Position numbers and translations under genes: made by a program. Below, piece by piece: positions 10,307 through 21,300 of a DNA stretch of 64,000 nucleotides. The notes below the pieces were generated by a model that was given only the letters and a program-made list of their open reading frames with translations, had not been told where the DNA came from and did not search any database. Within the stretch, counting starts at the first letter, position 1; the number at the start of each line of letters is the position of its first letter. This DNA is from Sitta carolinensis (taxonomy: Eukaryota > Chordata > Aves > Passeriformes > Sittidae). The DNA lies in the NCBI GenBank assembly GCA_032173965.1, contig CM063299.1, forward strand, positions 3,221,501 to 3,285,500, in the 5' to 3' direction.

Positions 10307-11305
10307 AGCAGGGACAGAGTCCTGAAAGCAGGGACAGACCCGGGGATGGACAGAGATCCCTGAGGGATGGACAGAGATCCCTGAGGGATGGACAGAGCCC
10401 CGGGGGATGGACAGAGAGCACCGGGGGATGGACAGAGTCCTGAAAGCAGGGACAGAGCCCCGGGGGATGGACAGAGTCCTGAAGAGGGACAGAGCCCCGG
10501 GGGATGGACAGAAGCCTGAAAGCGCAGGGACAGAGCCCCGGGGGATGGACAGAGATCCCTGAGGATGGACAGAGATCCCTGAGGGATGGACAGAGATCCT
10601 GAGGGATGGACAGAGCCCCGGGGGATGGACAGAGATCCCTGAGGGATGGACAGAGACCCTGAGGGATGGACAGAGCCCCGGGGGATGGACAGAGAGCACC
10701 GGGGATGGACAGAGTCCTGAAGCAGGGACAGAGCCCCGGGGATGGACAGAGTCCGAAGCAGGACAAGAGCCCCGGGGATGGACAGAGTCCTGAAACGGAC
10801 AGAGCCCCGGGGATGGACAGAGATCCCGAGGGATGGACAGAGTCCCTGAGGGATGGACAGAGATCCCTGAGGGATGGACAGAGCCCCGGGGATGGACAGA
10901 GATCCCTGAGGGATGGACAGAGACCCTGAGGGATGGACAGAGCCCCGGGGATGGACAGAGAGCACCGGGGATGGACAGAGCCTGAAAGCGAGGACAGAGC
11001 CCCGGGGATGGACAGAGCCGAAGCATGGACAGAGCCCCGGGGATGGACAGAGAGCACCGGGGCATGGACAGAGAGCCCGAGGGATGGACAGAGCCCCAGG
11101 GATGGACAGAGCCCCGAGGGATGGACAAGAGCCCCGAGGGATGGACAGAGCCCCAGGGATGGACAGAGCCCCGGGGATGGACAGAGAGCCCCGGGGATGG
11201 ACAGAGAGCCCGAGGGATGGACAGAGCCCCGAGGGATGGACAGAGAGCCCCGAGGGATGGACAGAGCCCCGAGGGATGGACAGAGCCCCAGGCAGGGACA
11301 GCGGG
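10307..11305. repeat. G-rich minisatellite, about 20 bp unit, several dozen copies
   Basis: The tandem array is built on GGATGGACAGAGCCCCGGG and variants. The constant half is GGATGGACAGAG. The variable half is CCCCGGGG, ATCCCTGAGG, AGCACCGGG, or TCCTGAAAGCAGG, giving units of about 19-25 bp. Variants recur in blocks, for example runs of ATCCCTGAGG at 10340-10400, 10545-10660 and 10800-10930, indicating higher-order duplication. Later units (about 11060-11290) are mostly CCCCGAGGG or CCCCAGGG. Stops are rare in both directions, so the array creates long but spurious reading frames rich in 'CPSPGALSIPRGSVHP' or 'GWTEPRGMDRAP'. It abuts the AKAP10 promoter. Confidence 0.95.
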
Positions 11306-11819
11306 CGAGCGCAGCAGCAGGGCAGTGAGAGCCCTGAGGCGCCCTGGAGAGTGACCTGTCCCAAACTGTCCCTTGCAGAGGGGACGGACGGACAGGGACA
11401 CGGACACACGGCCAGCCGTGGCCCCTGGCCGGGCTCTGAGCGCTCTGGCCCGGGCCGGGCTGCTCCGCCCCAGGGCAGCACGAACAGGAATCAATCAATC
11501 CCCGCTGGGGCTCCACGTCCGAGCAGTCAGTTCCGTGTGCGCCGCGAATCCTGCCACAACAATCCTCTCAATCATCCTCCCGAGGCAAATCCGCTCTTCC
11601 CTCCCCTACCAAGGGCGTTTGTCACCGTGAGCCAGCGCTCAGGGTGATACCCGGGCGGAAGATCTCCGGTCCAAAAGCTTTACACACGCTTCGTAAAGCC
11701 TGTGATTATAAATCCCGGTCTGTGTGTGAGGAAGCTGAGGCACGGGGCCGGAGGGCGGCTCTGTCACCGCGGGTCCGTGCAGTGTCGCCCCTCCCCGTGT
11801 GACTGCGCTGCCCTGAGCA

Positions 11820-12190
11820 GTGCCGAAATGATGTCATTTATTAATAATCATTGCGCGAGTTCCTGCCCCTCTTTCATCCAAGCATTCCAAAGCTCTTTAC
11901 AAACACTCGGTAATTAAGACTCATAAATTGTAAACGGCATAAAAAGGTATATGGGGATCTTCCCGGGCTGGGATGGTGCTGTTGATCAACACCCTGTAGC
12001 AACTACATTTTCTCTTTTGATATTATTTTTGTTAACTGGTGCTCTTTGATACGGTTTTGTACACATGCCCAGAGGCTGGCTGGAGCATAATGAACTATTC
12101 TATATGGTTTCTGCATAATGAATGGAATTATTTAATTGGCACATAACCTCAGAGACTGCTAATAGACTGAAACATTCCAAAGATGAGCAA
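11820..12190. promoter_or_regulatory. Candidate conserved non-coding element
   Basis: The block is AT-rich with dense transcription-factor-like motifs: ATGATGTCAT (CRE/ATF-like) at 11828-11837, TTATTAATAATCATT directly after, and TGCATAATGAATGGAATTAT near 12111-12130. Low CpG, no repeat character and no open frame suggest a conserved enhancer. This is a judgement by eye; conservation was not measured. Confidence 0.35.
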
Positions 12191-14213
12191 ATTGGAAAGA
12201 AAGGGATGACTCAGGGAACACTACAGTAACATCTCCTGCCAAAAATTTTGCACACAATCCTCTTGGGTTTCAGGGTATACATGGGGGTTGAACAAGGATG
12301 CAGTGATTTACACAAAAGTTTGATATGAATTACCTCTCCTGGACTGAAATTTTCTCATTTTTGGGAATTCAGAAGGGCTGAAGCTCCAATCCAGAGCTGC
12401 TCACTCAGCCTTGGACCTGGATCTGAGCTGGAAGTGTGAGTGACAGCAGGTGCAGGAGCCTTTAACAGAACACGACAGTTTAATTATCTCAGCAATCAGT
12501 TAAATATGACTTCAGGACATGGGTTGGCCTGTTTCAGAGAAGTTGAGGGACTCCTCCCTAAATTAAAATATTCAAATAAAATAAAGCTGTCTCACTGCTT
12601 GATTTTTTCCTCTCCACAGCTAGAAAAAGAAGTAAACCTTAATGTTTGAAAAGATCTGAGTGGAATGACGGTGTTTGGACAGATACAATGAAGCCAAACA
12701 AGACTTTGTTGCCTTTGATAATTAATTACAGGGCACTGCTCTGCTCAATTACAGCACAAACCCACAAATGTATCACAGGGTAGAGGCCATTCCCATTTCT
12801 CCCATCTTTGGGACATTCCATTTATTCCCATGATGCTGGGATTCTCCCTCATATATAGAATTCTCACTACTTTGGGAATACAAATACCAAAAACTATATG
12901 AGTAAGGACTTTAACAGCTGAGATCTTACTCTAGAATAAATAATAATGTCCTAAACACATCAGGAGTCAAAGATGGTTTTGCAGAGAAACCAACAGCATC
13001 CTCAATTAGAGATATTTTTTTTTTTTAATTTAATAATGGGGAAACAAGTGTCTGCCTGCACATACAAAATTCCTGGCAAATTTGGCTGTGGCTGACTTCA
13101 GCCCATGAACCCTCATGGGAACGGAGGGTTGGTACCTGTGCTGAGCATTTCAAAGAGGGAATTCTCCCACGTCCCAGCCTGGTAAAAATTACCTGCTTTC
13201 ATTAAAACCTTGCAATCCCTCCCTGTCTCCTTCCCCTGAGCACATTCCCAGCCAGGGAGGTTTGTTCCTCCGTGCCTGGGAACAAACAAGGGGTGAAGAG
13301 TGTCTGCCTGGCTCTCAGTGAGCGAGTTAAAACTCCAGGTTTGAAGTGTAAAATTGGGGTAAAAAGAAGGTTCACTCCCAGCAGGAAGAGCTGCTGCAGA
13401 TGTGCCGGACAGCAGAGCTCTGGGAAGCGGCAGTGAGCAGGAGAAAGCAGAAAATCGCCCCCTGCAGCTCCGGAGCTCTCCCCAGCCCTGCCGCGGGCTG
13501 CCCCTGCAGGAACGGAGCCTTGTCCGCAGGGCTTGGGAGCCTCTCTGGCATTATTCTGAATTAGGGAGGGCAAACGCGCTCGTTGGCACCTCCGCCCGGC
13601 CCAGATGGCATCGGCAGCGCTGGGCGGGACTCACCTCAGATGACCTCTCTCCAATCCACAGCGCTTTTCCCAAGTTCTTGGCCATTATATGGCATCATAG
13701 ACACTTGAAAAGTCATCATCTAGTTTAACACCATCTTCCGTTTCTCCGTTCTTCTTCTTTTCCCCACTTTTTGCTTTTCTAGATGCCTCAAGGAGCGCAA
13801 GAAGCAATGCAGCACATGACAGCAAGCGGGTATTTCTTCAGACCGGGGATACGGGGGGGAAAACACAAGGCTGAGTGTGGTTTCGTCCCTTCAGAACTTT
13901 CCTGAAGTCACAGGAGGAGCAGCATCCGCGGCATTCTGAAGGCAGGACACAGACACACCCCCACGAAGCCGAAAGGGTGCATGCAGGCAGAACGCAGTGT
14001 GTTAGCAGGGGCTCTGCCCGTGAATTCAGCTGCAGGAGCGGGTGATTCTCCTGATTCTCCCTCGCTGCCGCAGCACTCCGGGCGCACACCAGGAGAGGGT
14101 GCCAAGCTCCCGGCTTCTGCTGCCAGCATCCGCACGGCTTCCCGGGACTCGGAGCCCTCTCCAAGCGCTGCGCTTAAAACACCAACCAACGCACCCTGTA
14201 TCTAAAGGAAAAC

Positions 14214-14238
14214 TTTTTTTTTTTTTTTTTTTTTTTTT
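14214..14238. repeat. T25 homopolymer
   Basis: Twenty-five consecutive T lie between two moderately CpG-rich segments upstream of the LHFPL-like promoter. It may be the tail of an old retroposed sequence on the minus strand, but no retrogene or SINE body is recognisable next to it. Confidence 0.9.
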
Positions 14239-14992
14239 AACCCAAAAGTGCCCCTACGTCTTTAACTGTTTCAGCGCTACACGCAGTAAGTACCCGAAAC
14301 CCGCCCGAGGACATTAGCGCAGGATAAAGATATTTTTTGCTACATTTTACAAAAGGATCTGCTTCTTTATGCGGCTGATGGACGTAAGAGCGCTGGGGAA
14401 CAGCTGATCGAGAAAACCCGTAAAATCTGCAAGGCACAAACATAAGACATCAATTCGTGCTACACAGGCACCGTGGGGTTTAGCAGGAATAAAACCTGAT
14501 CCGTGAAGTTTTTAGAATGACTGTTATAAAAATCCGTCTGCACTGGGAGGCGCAGCTTTTACACCTCAAGTGAGCGCCGGCTCCCGGGCAGCCGCTGTGC
14601 CTCCAGCACCTTGGAGAAACCTGCGGGATTAGCGGATAACCCTGCCCGGGCGAGCAGACCCCGCGTTCGAGAGCTGCCGGGCACGGAGGGTTTAAATCCC
14701 CCGCGCAGCGAGCGAGCCCCCCACGCCGCGTTCCCCACGCGAGCCCCGGCCGGGAGAGCCGCAGGAGCGGAGCCGCAGCATCGCCGTGTGCGGGCACGGA
14801 GCGAGCGTTAAAACCACGGCCGATAATTGACCGCAGCAACCGCCCGACCCTTTGGGGGCTGAGGAACGGCGAGAAACCCCCCCCCCAAAAGCGAGCGCGC
14901 AGGTGACCGCGCTGCCCCCGCCCCGGATTCCCCCCCGCCCGCCGCGGGTGTCGCAACCGCGCCCGTGCTCAGCCGCGCCCCGCGGGGCGGGC

Positions 14993-15046
14993 GGCGCAGG
15001 GAGCGCGCAGGGAGCGCGCACTGAACGCGCAGGGAGCGCGCAGGGG
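14993..15046. repeat. 11 bp GCGC-rich tandem repeat in the promoter
   Basis: About five units of CGCGCAGGGAG, one degenerate (CGCGCACTGAA), sit about 125 bases upstream of the chosen start codon. CGCGCA-type sequence resembles half sites for NRF1, so the array may multiply such sites. That role is inferred. Confidence 0.75.
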
Positions 15047-15170
15047 CGCGGGCAGCGCTGCCGGCCCCGCGCCCGGCCCCGCCGGCCGCCCCGCGCCGCC
15101 GATGCTGTCGGTGCCGGTGCCGGTGGCGGGGGCGGCGCGGGGCGCGGGCTCCCTGCCCCGCCGGCGCACC

Positions 15171-15383
15171 ATGTGCAGCGGCGTCGGCTGCTTCTGGGCG
15201 CTGCTCTCCGCCGGCCTCCTGGCCGCCTGCGCCGCCGCCTTCCTCTCGCCGGCCTGGCTGCTGCCGCCCGGCCGCGCCGCCGCCGGTTTCGGCTTGCTCT
15301 GGCGCTGCGCCGGGCCGCCCCGCGGCTGTCACGGCTCCGCCGGTCCCGGCGGCTTCGGAGACATCCCCTCCGGCTCCTGGCAG
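15171..15383 (+). CDS. LHFPL-like coding exon 1
   Basis: This 213-base exon has 71 codons, starting MCSGVGCFWALLSAGLLAAC and ending GFGDIPSGSWQ before the donor TGGCAG|GTGAGC. The start at 15171 has a good context (CGCACCATGT, A at -3) and puts Met just ahead of TM1, as in relatives. An in-frame ATG at 15102 would add 23 residues (MLSVPVPVAGAARG...) but has a weak context, so it was not chosen. The sequence is extremely G+C-rich and alanine-rich. The first ten codons after Met include two Cys (2 and 7) that relatives need not share. Confidence 0.8.
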
Positions 15384-18300
15384 GTGAGCGCCTCCCCACC
15401 GAGACACCCCCACCGCCTCTCCAGGGCTGCCGGGTATCCCCCGTCAGCTCCCCGACATCCCGCCTGCCCTTCCCTGCGCTCCGCGGCATCTCCCGTCACC
15501 TCCCCGGCATCACCCGGGTTTGCTGCTGGCTCTCCGGCATTCCCCCCTTGCCTGCTTTGGGATCCCCGGCGTCACCCCATCACCTCCTGGCGTCCCCCCA
15601 GACCTGTCCTCCTCACGTCCCTAAATGATCCCTGTCATCACCCCTTGTCCTGTCTTCCAGACCTGCTCCAGCATCCCTGTCCTGCCCAGAGCATCCCAGG
15701 CATCCCCCGCATCCCCCACCTGCCCTCGAGCATCCTCTGCATCTCCCCGTGCTCTCTCCAGCCTCCCACTCGTCCTGCCTCTGAGCATCTCCTCAGCACC
15801 CCTTGGGTATCCCCTGGTCCCTGTGGGGTCACATCCCTCGCTGTGATTCTTGGCTGTTTTTGGGGTGCTGCATGGACCCCCCGTGCCAGCCTGGTGGTGA
15901 ATGCAGCCCCGGCGTGGCCGCGGTGCGGGTCCCGGCCGTGCCGCGGGGCTGACCCGGCCACCCCGCCCTGCCGGGGCCCCAAATCCCCCGCCCTGCCCGG
16001 GCAGCTCCTGCCGGCAGTGCGGGAGGGACTCGGGGGAAGCTGGGGAGGTTTCTGTGCTTGCAGCGGGGCGCTGAGCATCACTCGCCGGCTGAGTTTGCTG
16101 TGCGGGAGGGAGCAGGGAGGCGGCTGAAACTGCTGCTCCTGGGACACGTGGATCCAGAAATCGAGCCTGGATGCGGGGGACAGTGGCTGTGCTCCAGCCC
16201 GGCCACCCGGGGTGATGCCCTTGCCCGGTTTTGGGAAGGAAGGGGCCCAGACCTCCCCGCTGGCCCCGGGGCTGCTGTGGTGTCCCGGGGTGACAAAGAG
16301 CCGCACAAAGCCCGGCCTCGATGTCCCCGATATCCCACCGCCCGCTCGCCCCTGCTCTTTCTCCCTCCTCTCCCTTCATTCTTAGCTTCTTACCCCGAGG
16401 TTGGGGGTGTGAAATCCCTGCCTCTGCTCGGCACACACGCGCTCGGGCTCGCTCCAGGTCACAGCGTGGCAGGATCCCCAAAGCAGGGCTGCACCCCCGG
16501 CACGTCGTGCCTGTGCCGGGCACAAAGGGTGTCAGCAGCTGGATTTCTCAGCCTGCCATGGAGCTGCGCTGTTATCTCTCCCAGGACATCAGGTCTGCGT
16601 GTGATCGCTTAAATCCCATCACGGTCCTTAAAATTGGCATTAGAGACAAATATTGTGAATTGCAAAGAAAAGAACCAGCTGTATAAACTCCTTCCTATTT
16701 ATATAAAAAGGTGCAAAAATCCTCTTGTTTCCACTGGCTGGCCTTTGTTCAGATGTTTTTGCAAATGTGATGCAGATAAACACTTCCAAGTAATAACAAA
16801 CTTTAAAGATAAGAACGAAGCTCAGCAGTGACTCATTTAAACAAGCTTCAGCCTCTGAAAACACTGAAATCCAAAATACAACGTAGCACGAAGTCTCTGA
16901 GTTCCTGAGTTTGGGCTGAGGATGAGGTGAATAACCACAGCACTGAGGGGAGTTTGCAGGACGTTTTGGTGACATGTCCGTGTCACCTTAATTAACACAA
17001 CCCAAATAATTAATGAACAGCAACCAGTGCAGACTCTTTCAGAGGGGAGTGCTCCCTTACCGGCTTTCTGCCATGATGAGGGGGAGAATACCTGTTGTGA
17101 TGGTTATTTGATGGGCTGGAATATAATAAAATAGTCCTGACAGCTTTGCTGAGGCAGGCGACAGCTTTGGCTTTCTTGCATGAGCAGCCTCGGAGCCCGC
17201 ACGCCTCGGTGCTCAGCACGGGGGGAGCCGAGTGCTGGGAACCCTGGCCACGAGTTCAGGCAGGAGATTTCTCTCCGTTTGGAGAGATGGGGAAATCGTG
17301 GCTCTTTTTTTCTTTGCTTTCAGAGCCGTGACGTTCATTTCCAATCTTTCCAGCGATCTGATGGGCAGCTCTCTCTTTAAATGAAAGCCGAACGTGGACA
17401 GGAATCTGGGAGCTCCTGAAAAGAGCCTCCAGCGTTTGCTGGAGTGGAGTTTGCTGGCAGGAGGGTGGGAGCTGGGGCAAAGGGAGCTAAAGCTGATGAG
17501 GGGCTCAGGAGCTCTTCTAGAGTGGAGCTGAGCCACCTGGAGCGACACACCTCGGGAGAATGCTGGACACACCTTGGGGGATGCTGAGCACACTGGGATG
17601 CTGAGCCACCTGGATGCTGACCACTTGGGGGGGATGCTGAGCACACCTGGGGATGCTGGACACACCTTGGGGGGGATGCTGAGCACACCTGGGGATGCCG
17701 AGCACACCTGGGGGGGATGCCCACCCGCAGCCAGGATGTCCATCCCTGGGGAGCATTGTTCTTTTTGTTTCCCGAGGTGCAGGCTCGGGGCTGTTGCAGC
17801 CTTTCCCTGCTCCAATGTGCCGATTTGTTGAAGGGGTGGGGGAGCGTTCAGTCCTGCAAATGATCGTTAATGCCAGTTGTGTGTGCACTTGGGGGATTAT
17901 GTTAATCATGCTACAAATGATGCTTTGAATCATGTCTGGAGGTTAATTAACATGCCTTTCTTCTCTTAAGAGGGCCTTCATGTCTGCTTAGAGTTGCTGG
18001 CTTTTTTCTGCTTCCTTTCATAATTACTTTGCAGCTCTCTAATATCATGGGTACCTTTAATTTAACCCTGTCAGTGCTGTTGGGGCTTTGCACTGAGCTC
18101 AGCATCATGATGGTTATTTGATGGGGTGGAATATAATAAAATATCCCTGATGGCCACAGATGTTGTGGACAGGCTGAGACCTTGCAGGAGCTGATGGAAA
18201 TTGGAGAGGGTTTGGCTGGAGCCAGAGAGGAGAAAGGATGGTGATATTGCCCAGCCAATTTGTGAGTGAGGCCCTTAGGATCTGTTGTGGGATGATTTGG

Positions 18301-21300
18301 AGCTGTGAGGGCTGGAGAGGGACATCCCAAGGTGTGCAGGTACCCTGGGGAGAGGGGATTGCTCTTGGGAGGCCAGATGGAGAAAACAGGTGAACTTTTG
18401 AGCTCTGAGTGGTTTCATTGCATCTCACGACTCTTCTTTTCTTTTTCCTGGTGCCAGATCCCTGAGTACGTGCAAAATAGTGCTTCATCCTCAGCTAATT
18501 TATTTTCTCTTTCAGTGGGAGCATTTGGCTCATGGGTTCCTGTCTCAGTGCTGCACTTCGGAAGCTACTGCTGCCACATTTCAAATTTCTATTTTTATTT
18601 TTCCAGATAGTCTCCAATTATTTTCAGGCTTTGCCAAGCATGTAATCTAAAATAACAAAGAAGCTGATCAGCCCATGATATTCAGGTTAAAACCACATAG
18701 ACCGTTTGCCTATGGAGCCAGTGATGCCATGCTGGAGCAGAGCCCAAAATAAGCTGCTCAGAACAAAGGGGGAGGCTTTGCCCAACCCTAGCAGTTCCCT
18801 GAGTGGGTCTTTCTCGGATTTTAAAGCAGGACTTGGAAAGATTCAGCAAAGCTTAGTGAAAATGTACAATAAACTTGCTTACCCGTTTATTAAATCTTCA
18901 TTGCTGGTTTCTCAGTGCATCAGTTCAGCCCTGGGTCCCTGATGTCATCTGGGGTTTGCCCAGTGGGGCCAGGTTTGCAGAGTAGTTGCACAGCAGCCCA
19001 GTGAAAAAGCATGTGGGGTGCTCATGGAGATGGGAAGAAATCTGTCACTCCTCTTCTAGCACAGGCTCTGGAATTAGGGAGAGGTGCAGCGTGCCCCAAG
19101 CAGGGACTCGTGTGTGTGCTGGCTCTCAGGCACAGTCTGCTCTGCCTCCAGAATCGTGCATCAGGCCAGCACATTAACTTGGGATTATCATGAAATCAAC
19201 TTTTAGCTCCTCATCCTAAGAACTTCCCAAGAGACCAGACTCTGCCTGCCAGTCCATTTGATTTTTAATTGCACTTACACAACCTTGGCGAGAGTTGTAA
19301 GCTAAGTGTAAGGAATTCTTGACATCACCACCTCTGTGCACATTACCCCAGAGCAGACTTTATCTGCCTTCATCAGCCACCCAGAGTTTTCTGACCTACA
19401 TTAACAGGACTGAAAATACCTGGTGTTGGGGAAACCTGTAATTCCTGGCCTGGGGCCCCACGTTTCAGTGCCCAAGTCACAAAACACCACTGGGACTCAC
19501 TGACCTGCTCTCAGCTGAGCTGGGCTGAGAGGGGTGCTGGCACAGGACCAGCTTAAAGGTGAGCCCTTGGGAGGTCAAGGTGGCTGTGAATACAGCCAGG
19601 CTGCTCCCAGGGAGCTCTCAGAGGGAGAGGGGATGCTGCAGCAAAGAGCTGGTGTCAGCCCGGGGCTGCGGGGCCAGGGCTGGGCTCGGCCGAGCTGTGG
19701 CCACTCCTGACAGGGCCGGTCAGGTCACACGGGGTCACCTGCCACACCAACCCTCCTCAAAATGCAAATCCTGCCCTCGGGAAGGGCATCCCTGGGCACA
19801 TCAGGCATTCTGGGCTGAGCGCTGCATTTCCCTTGGCAGGGCTCAAAGCAGAGTGTGGCAGGGACATTTTGACAGTGGGACATTCCCTCCATCCCCCGAG
19901 GCTGCAAATCCCACTCTCCCCGGGCTCCTCCTCTGGCTTTGTGAGGAAAAGCCAGCTGGGCGAGCTCTGTGACCCGCGGGGCATTGGCTGGCCACGGCGA
20001 CGAGCCCGGCTCGGCTGCCAGCGCCAGGCAAGGGCTTATCCCAGGGAAGGATAATGACAGAGCGAGGGGAAGAAGGGCTGATCGCTACCCAGCACAGTGC
20101 ACTGCTTGCTGCCTAATTAAAATTTCATTAAGTTGGTTCGAATCCCTTGATGGAGGTCACAGGCACACCATTGATGTGCTAATGTCTTACTTTTCCCCTT
20201 TTTTCTGTCTTTCACTACTATCCATCATCCTCTTAGATAAAGCAGTGCCATTAGGAACTGCTTTCCAGCATCCCCAGATGCAATGGCACCGACAGAGAGA
20301 CAGCCATAATTCATCGGACATATTATCTGTCTCTTATTTTCTCTCTAATTAAAAAAATGCCTTCCCCCTCCCCACTTGAATCAGTTTGGGCATTAACCCC
20401 TCTGGTGTTCTGTTGAATATCCCGGAGAGCTGGGAATTGGAAAAGTTGCCTGGAAGGCCGGGACTCGCTGAGCTTTGTTTTAATGGAGTAGGCGCTGAAT
20501 TTTGTGCAAAAGCAGCGAAATTTGGGCTGGGGAAAGAAACCCCCTGTGCATGTGGTGGTGTGGGCAGGTCCCCCTCCACCAAATCCTGCATTTGAAGGGG
20601 AAGAAGTGAGGGCTGGAGCCTCCTCTGCATCCCTGCGGCTCAGCCCCAAAGATGCCATCGGCCACCTCGCTGCTGGCATCACACGGAGCCCTGCGTTTTG
20701 GGGTCCGGGAACAGCGGGCACTTCCCAGCGCTGCTGGGCAGGGATGGCATTTTCGGGGAGCAGGATGGAGGGGGAAGATCAAACAGGCAGGAGAACGCTC
20801 TCAGATGGCGCCCAAAGGAAGGGAATTGCCGGGGAGGAGAAGCCGAGGATGTGTGTGGGATCCTCTTCCTGGCCGGCGCTTTAATGCCGCCCAGATGGCG
20901 AATGTTTGTTTCTGTGCCTGGCGAGGGGGAAACAGGAGCGAGCTGCGAGGCTCCGGGAGCCCCCCGCGCCTCCCGGGTGGAGATTCCCGGCTCTTGGCGG
21001 GAGGAGCAGGCGGAGAGGGCACCCGCACTCCTGCGGATCCCAAAGCTCGGCCCCGCTCAGCGCCTCCGCCCAGCACTGATTTGGGTTTTAACAAGGTTAA
21101 AATCTCCGTGGCTGTTTGGTTTGTACCTCTGCAGGTGCAGCACTACTCAGCTTAACCCCAAAACCTATTCCCATAAGGAATATTTTATGACATGGAGCTC
21201 TGATGGGAAAGGGTTGCATTTAAAAATTAAAATAGTTGGATTAGTTTTGCCACTTCTTTTCTTACAGTTGACTTTACAGTCTTTCTCCAGATCGTTTGGG

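Larger units (their letters stand above)
11306..14560. other. Intergenic region between AKAP10 and the LHFPL-like gene
   Basis: No gene is supported here. The region falls from high G+C near the minisatellite to AT-rich at about 11.8-13.1 kb, and rises again with scattered CpG at about 13430-13640 and 13830-14190. It holds a candidate regulatory block (11820-12190) and a run of 25 T at 14214-14238. Open frames of up to about 120 codons at 13200-14200 lie on both strands and match nothing I know. Confidence 0.6.
14560..16080. promoter_or_regulatory. CpG island and promoter of the LHFPL-like gene
   Basis: This is the most CpG-dense stretch of the window (strongest at about 14640-15390). It spans the presumed promoter, 5' UTR and first coding exon of the plus-strand gene and tails into intron 1. 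No TATA box is evident. GCGC-rich sites of the NRF1 sort are repeated at 14993-15046. The island is separate from that of AKAP10, about 4.5 kb away, so the two genes are divergent but do not share one bidirectional promoter. Confidence 0.75.

Noticed and set aside
9851..11494. 547-codon minus-strand open frame (and 526- and 425-codon companions)
   Set aside because: They are translations of the 20 bp minisatellite in different frames, low in complexity, without domain or splice context. None is in frame with the AKAP10 start.
10228..11647. Plus-strand frames of 71-244 codons rich in 'GWTEP' or 'MDRAP'
   Set aside because: Same minisatellite read on the other strand.
14214..14238. T25 run as the poly(A) tail of a minus-strand retrogene
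   Set aside because: No coding or SINE-like body and no target-site duplication could be recognised beside it.
14692..15489. 265-codon minus frame and 201-codon neighbour at 14808-15413
   Set aside because: Arg/Gly/Ala-rich shadow frames opposite the CpG island and LHFPL-like exon 1; stops are rare in such G+C-rich DNA.
15102..16127. 341-codon plus frame as a single-exon gene
   Set aside because: The conserved part ends at the GTGAGC donor at 15384; beyond it the frame is C-rich repeat. Exon 2 continues the family sequence instead.
15621..16523. 300-codon minus frame
   Set aside because: Opposite strand of CpG-rich intronic DNA; no domain or plausible exon borders.
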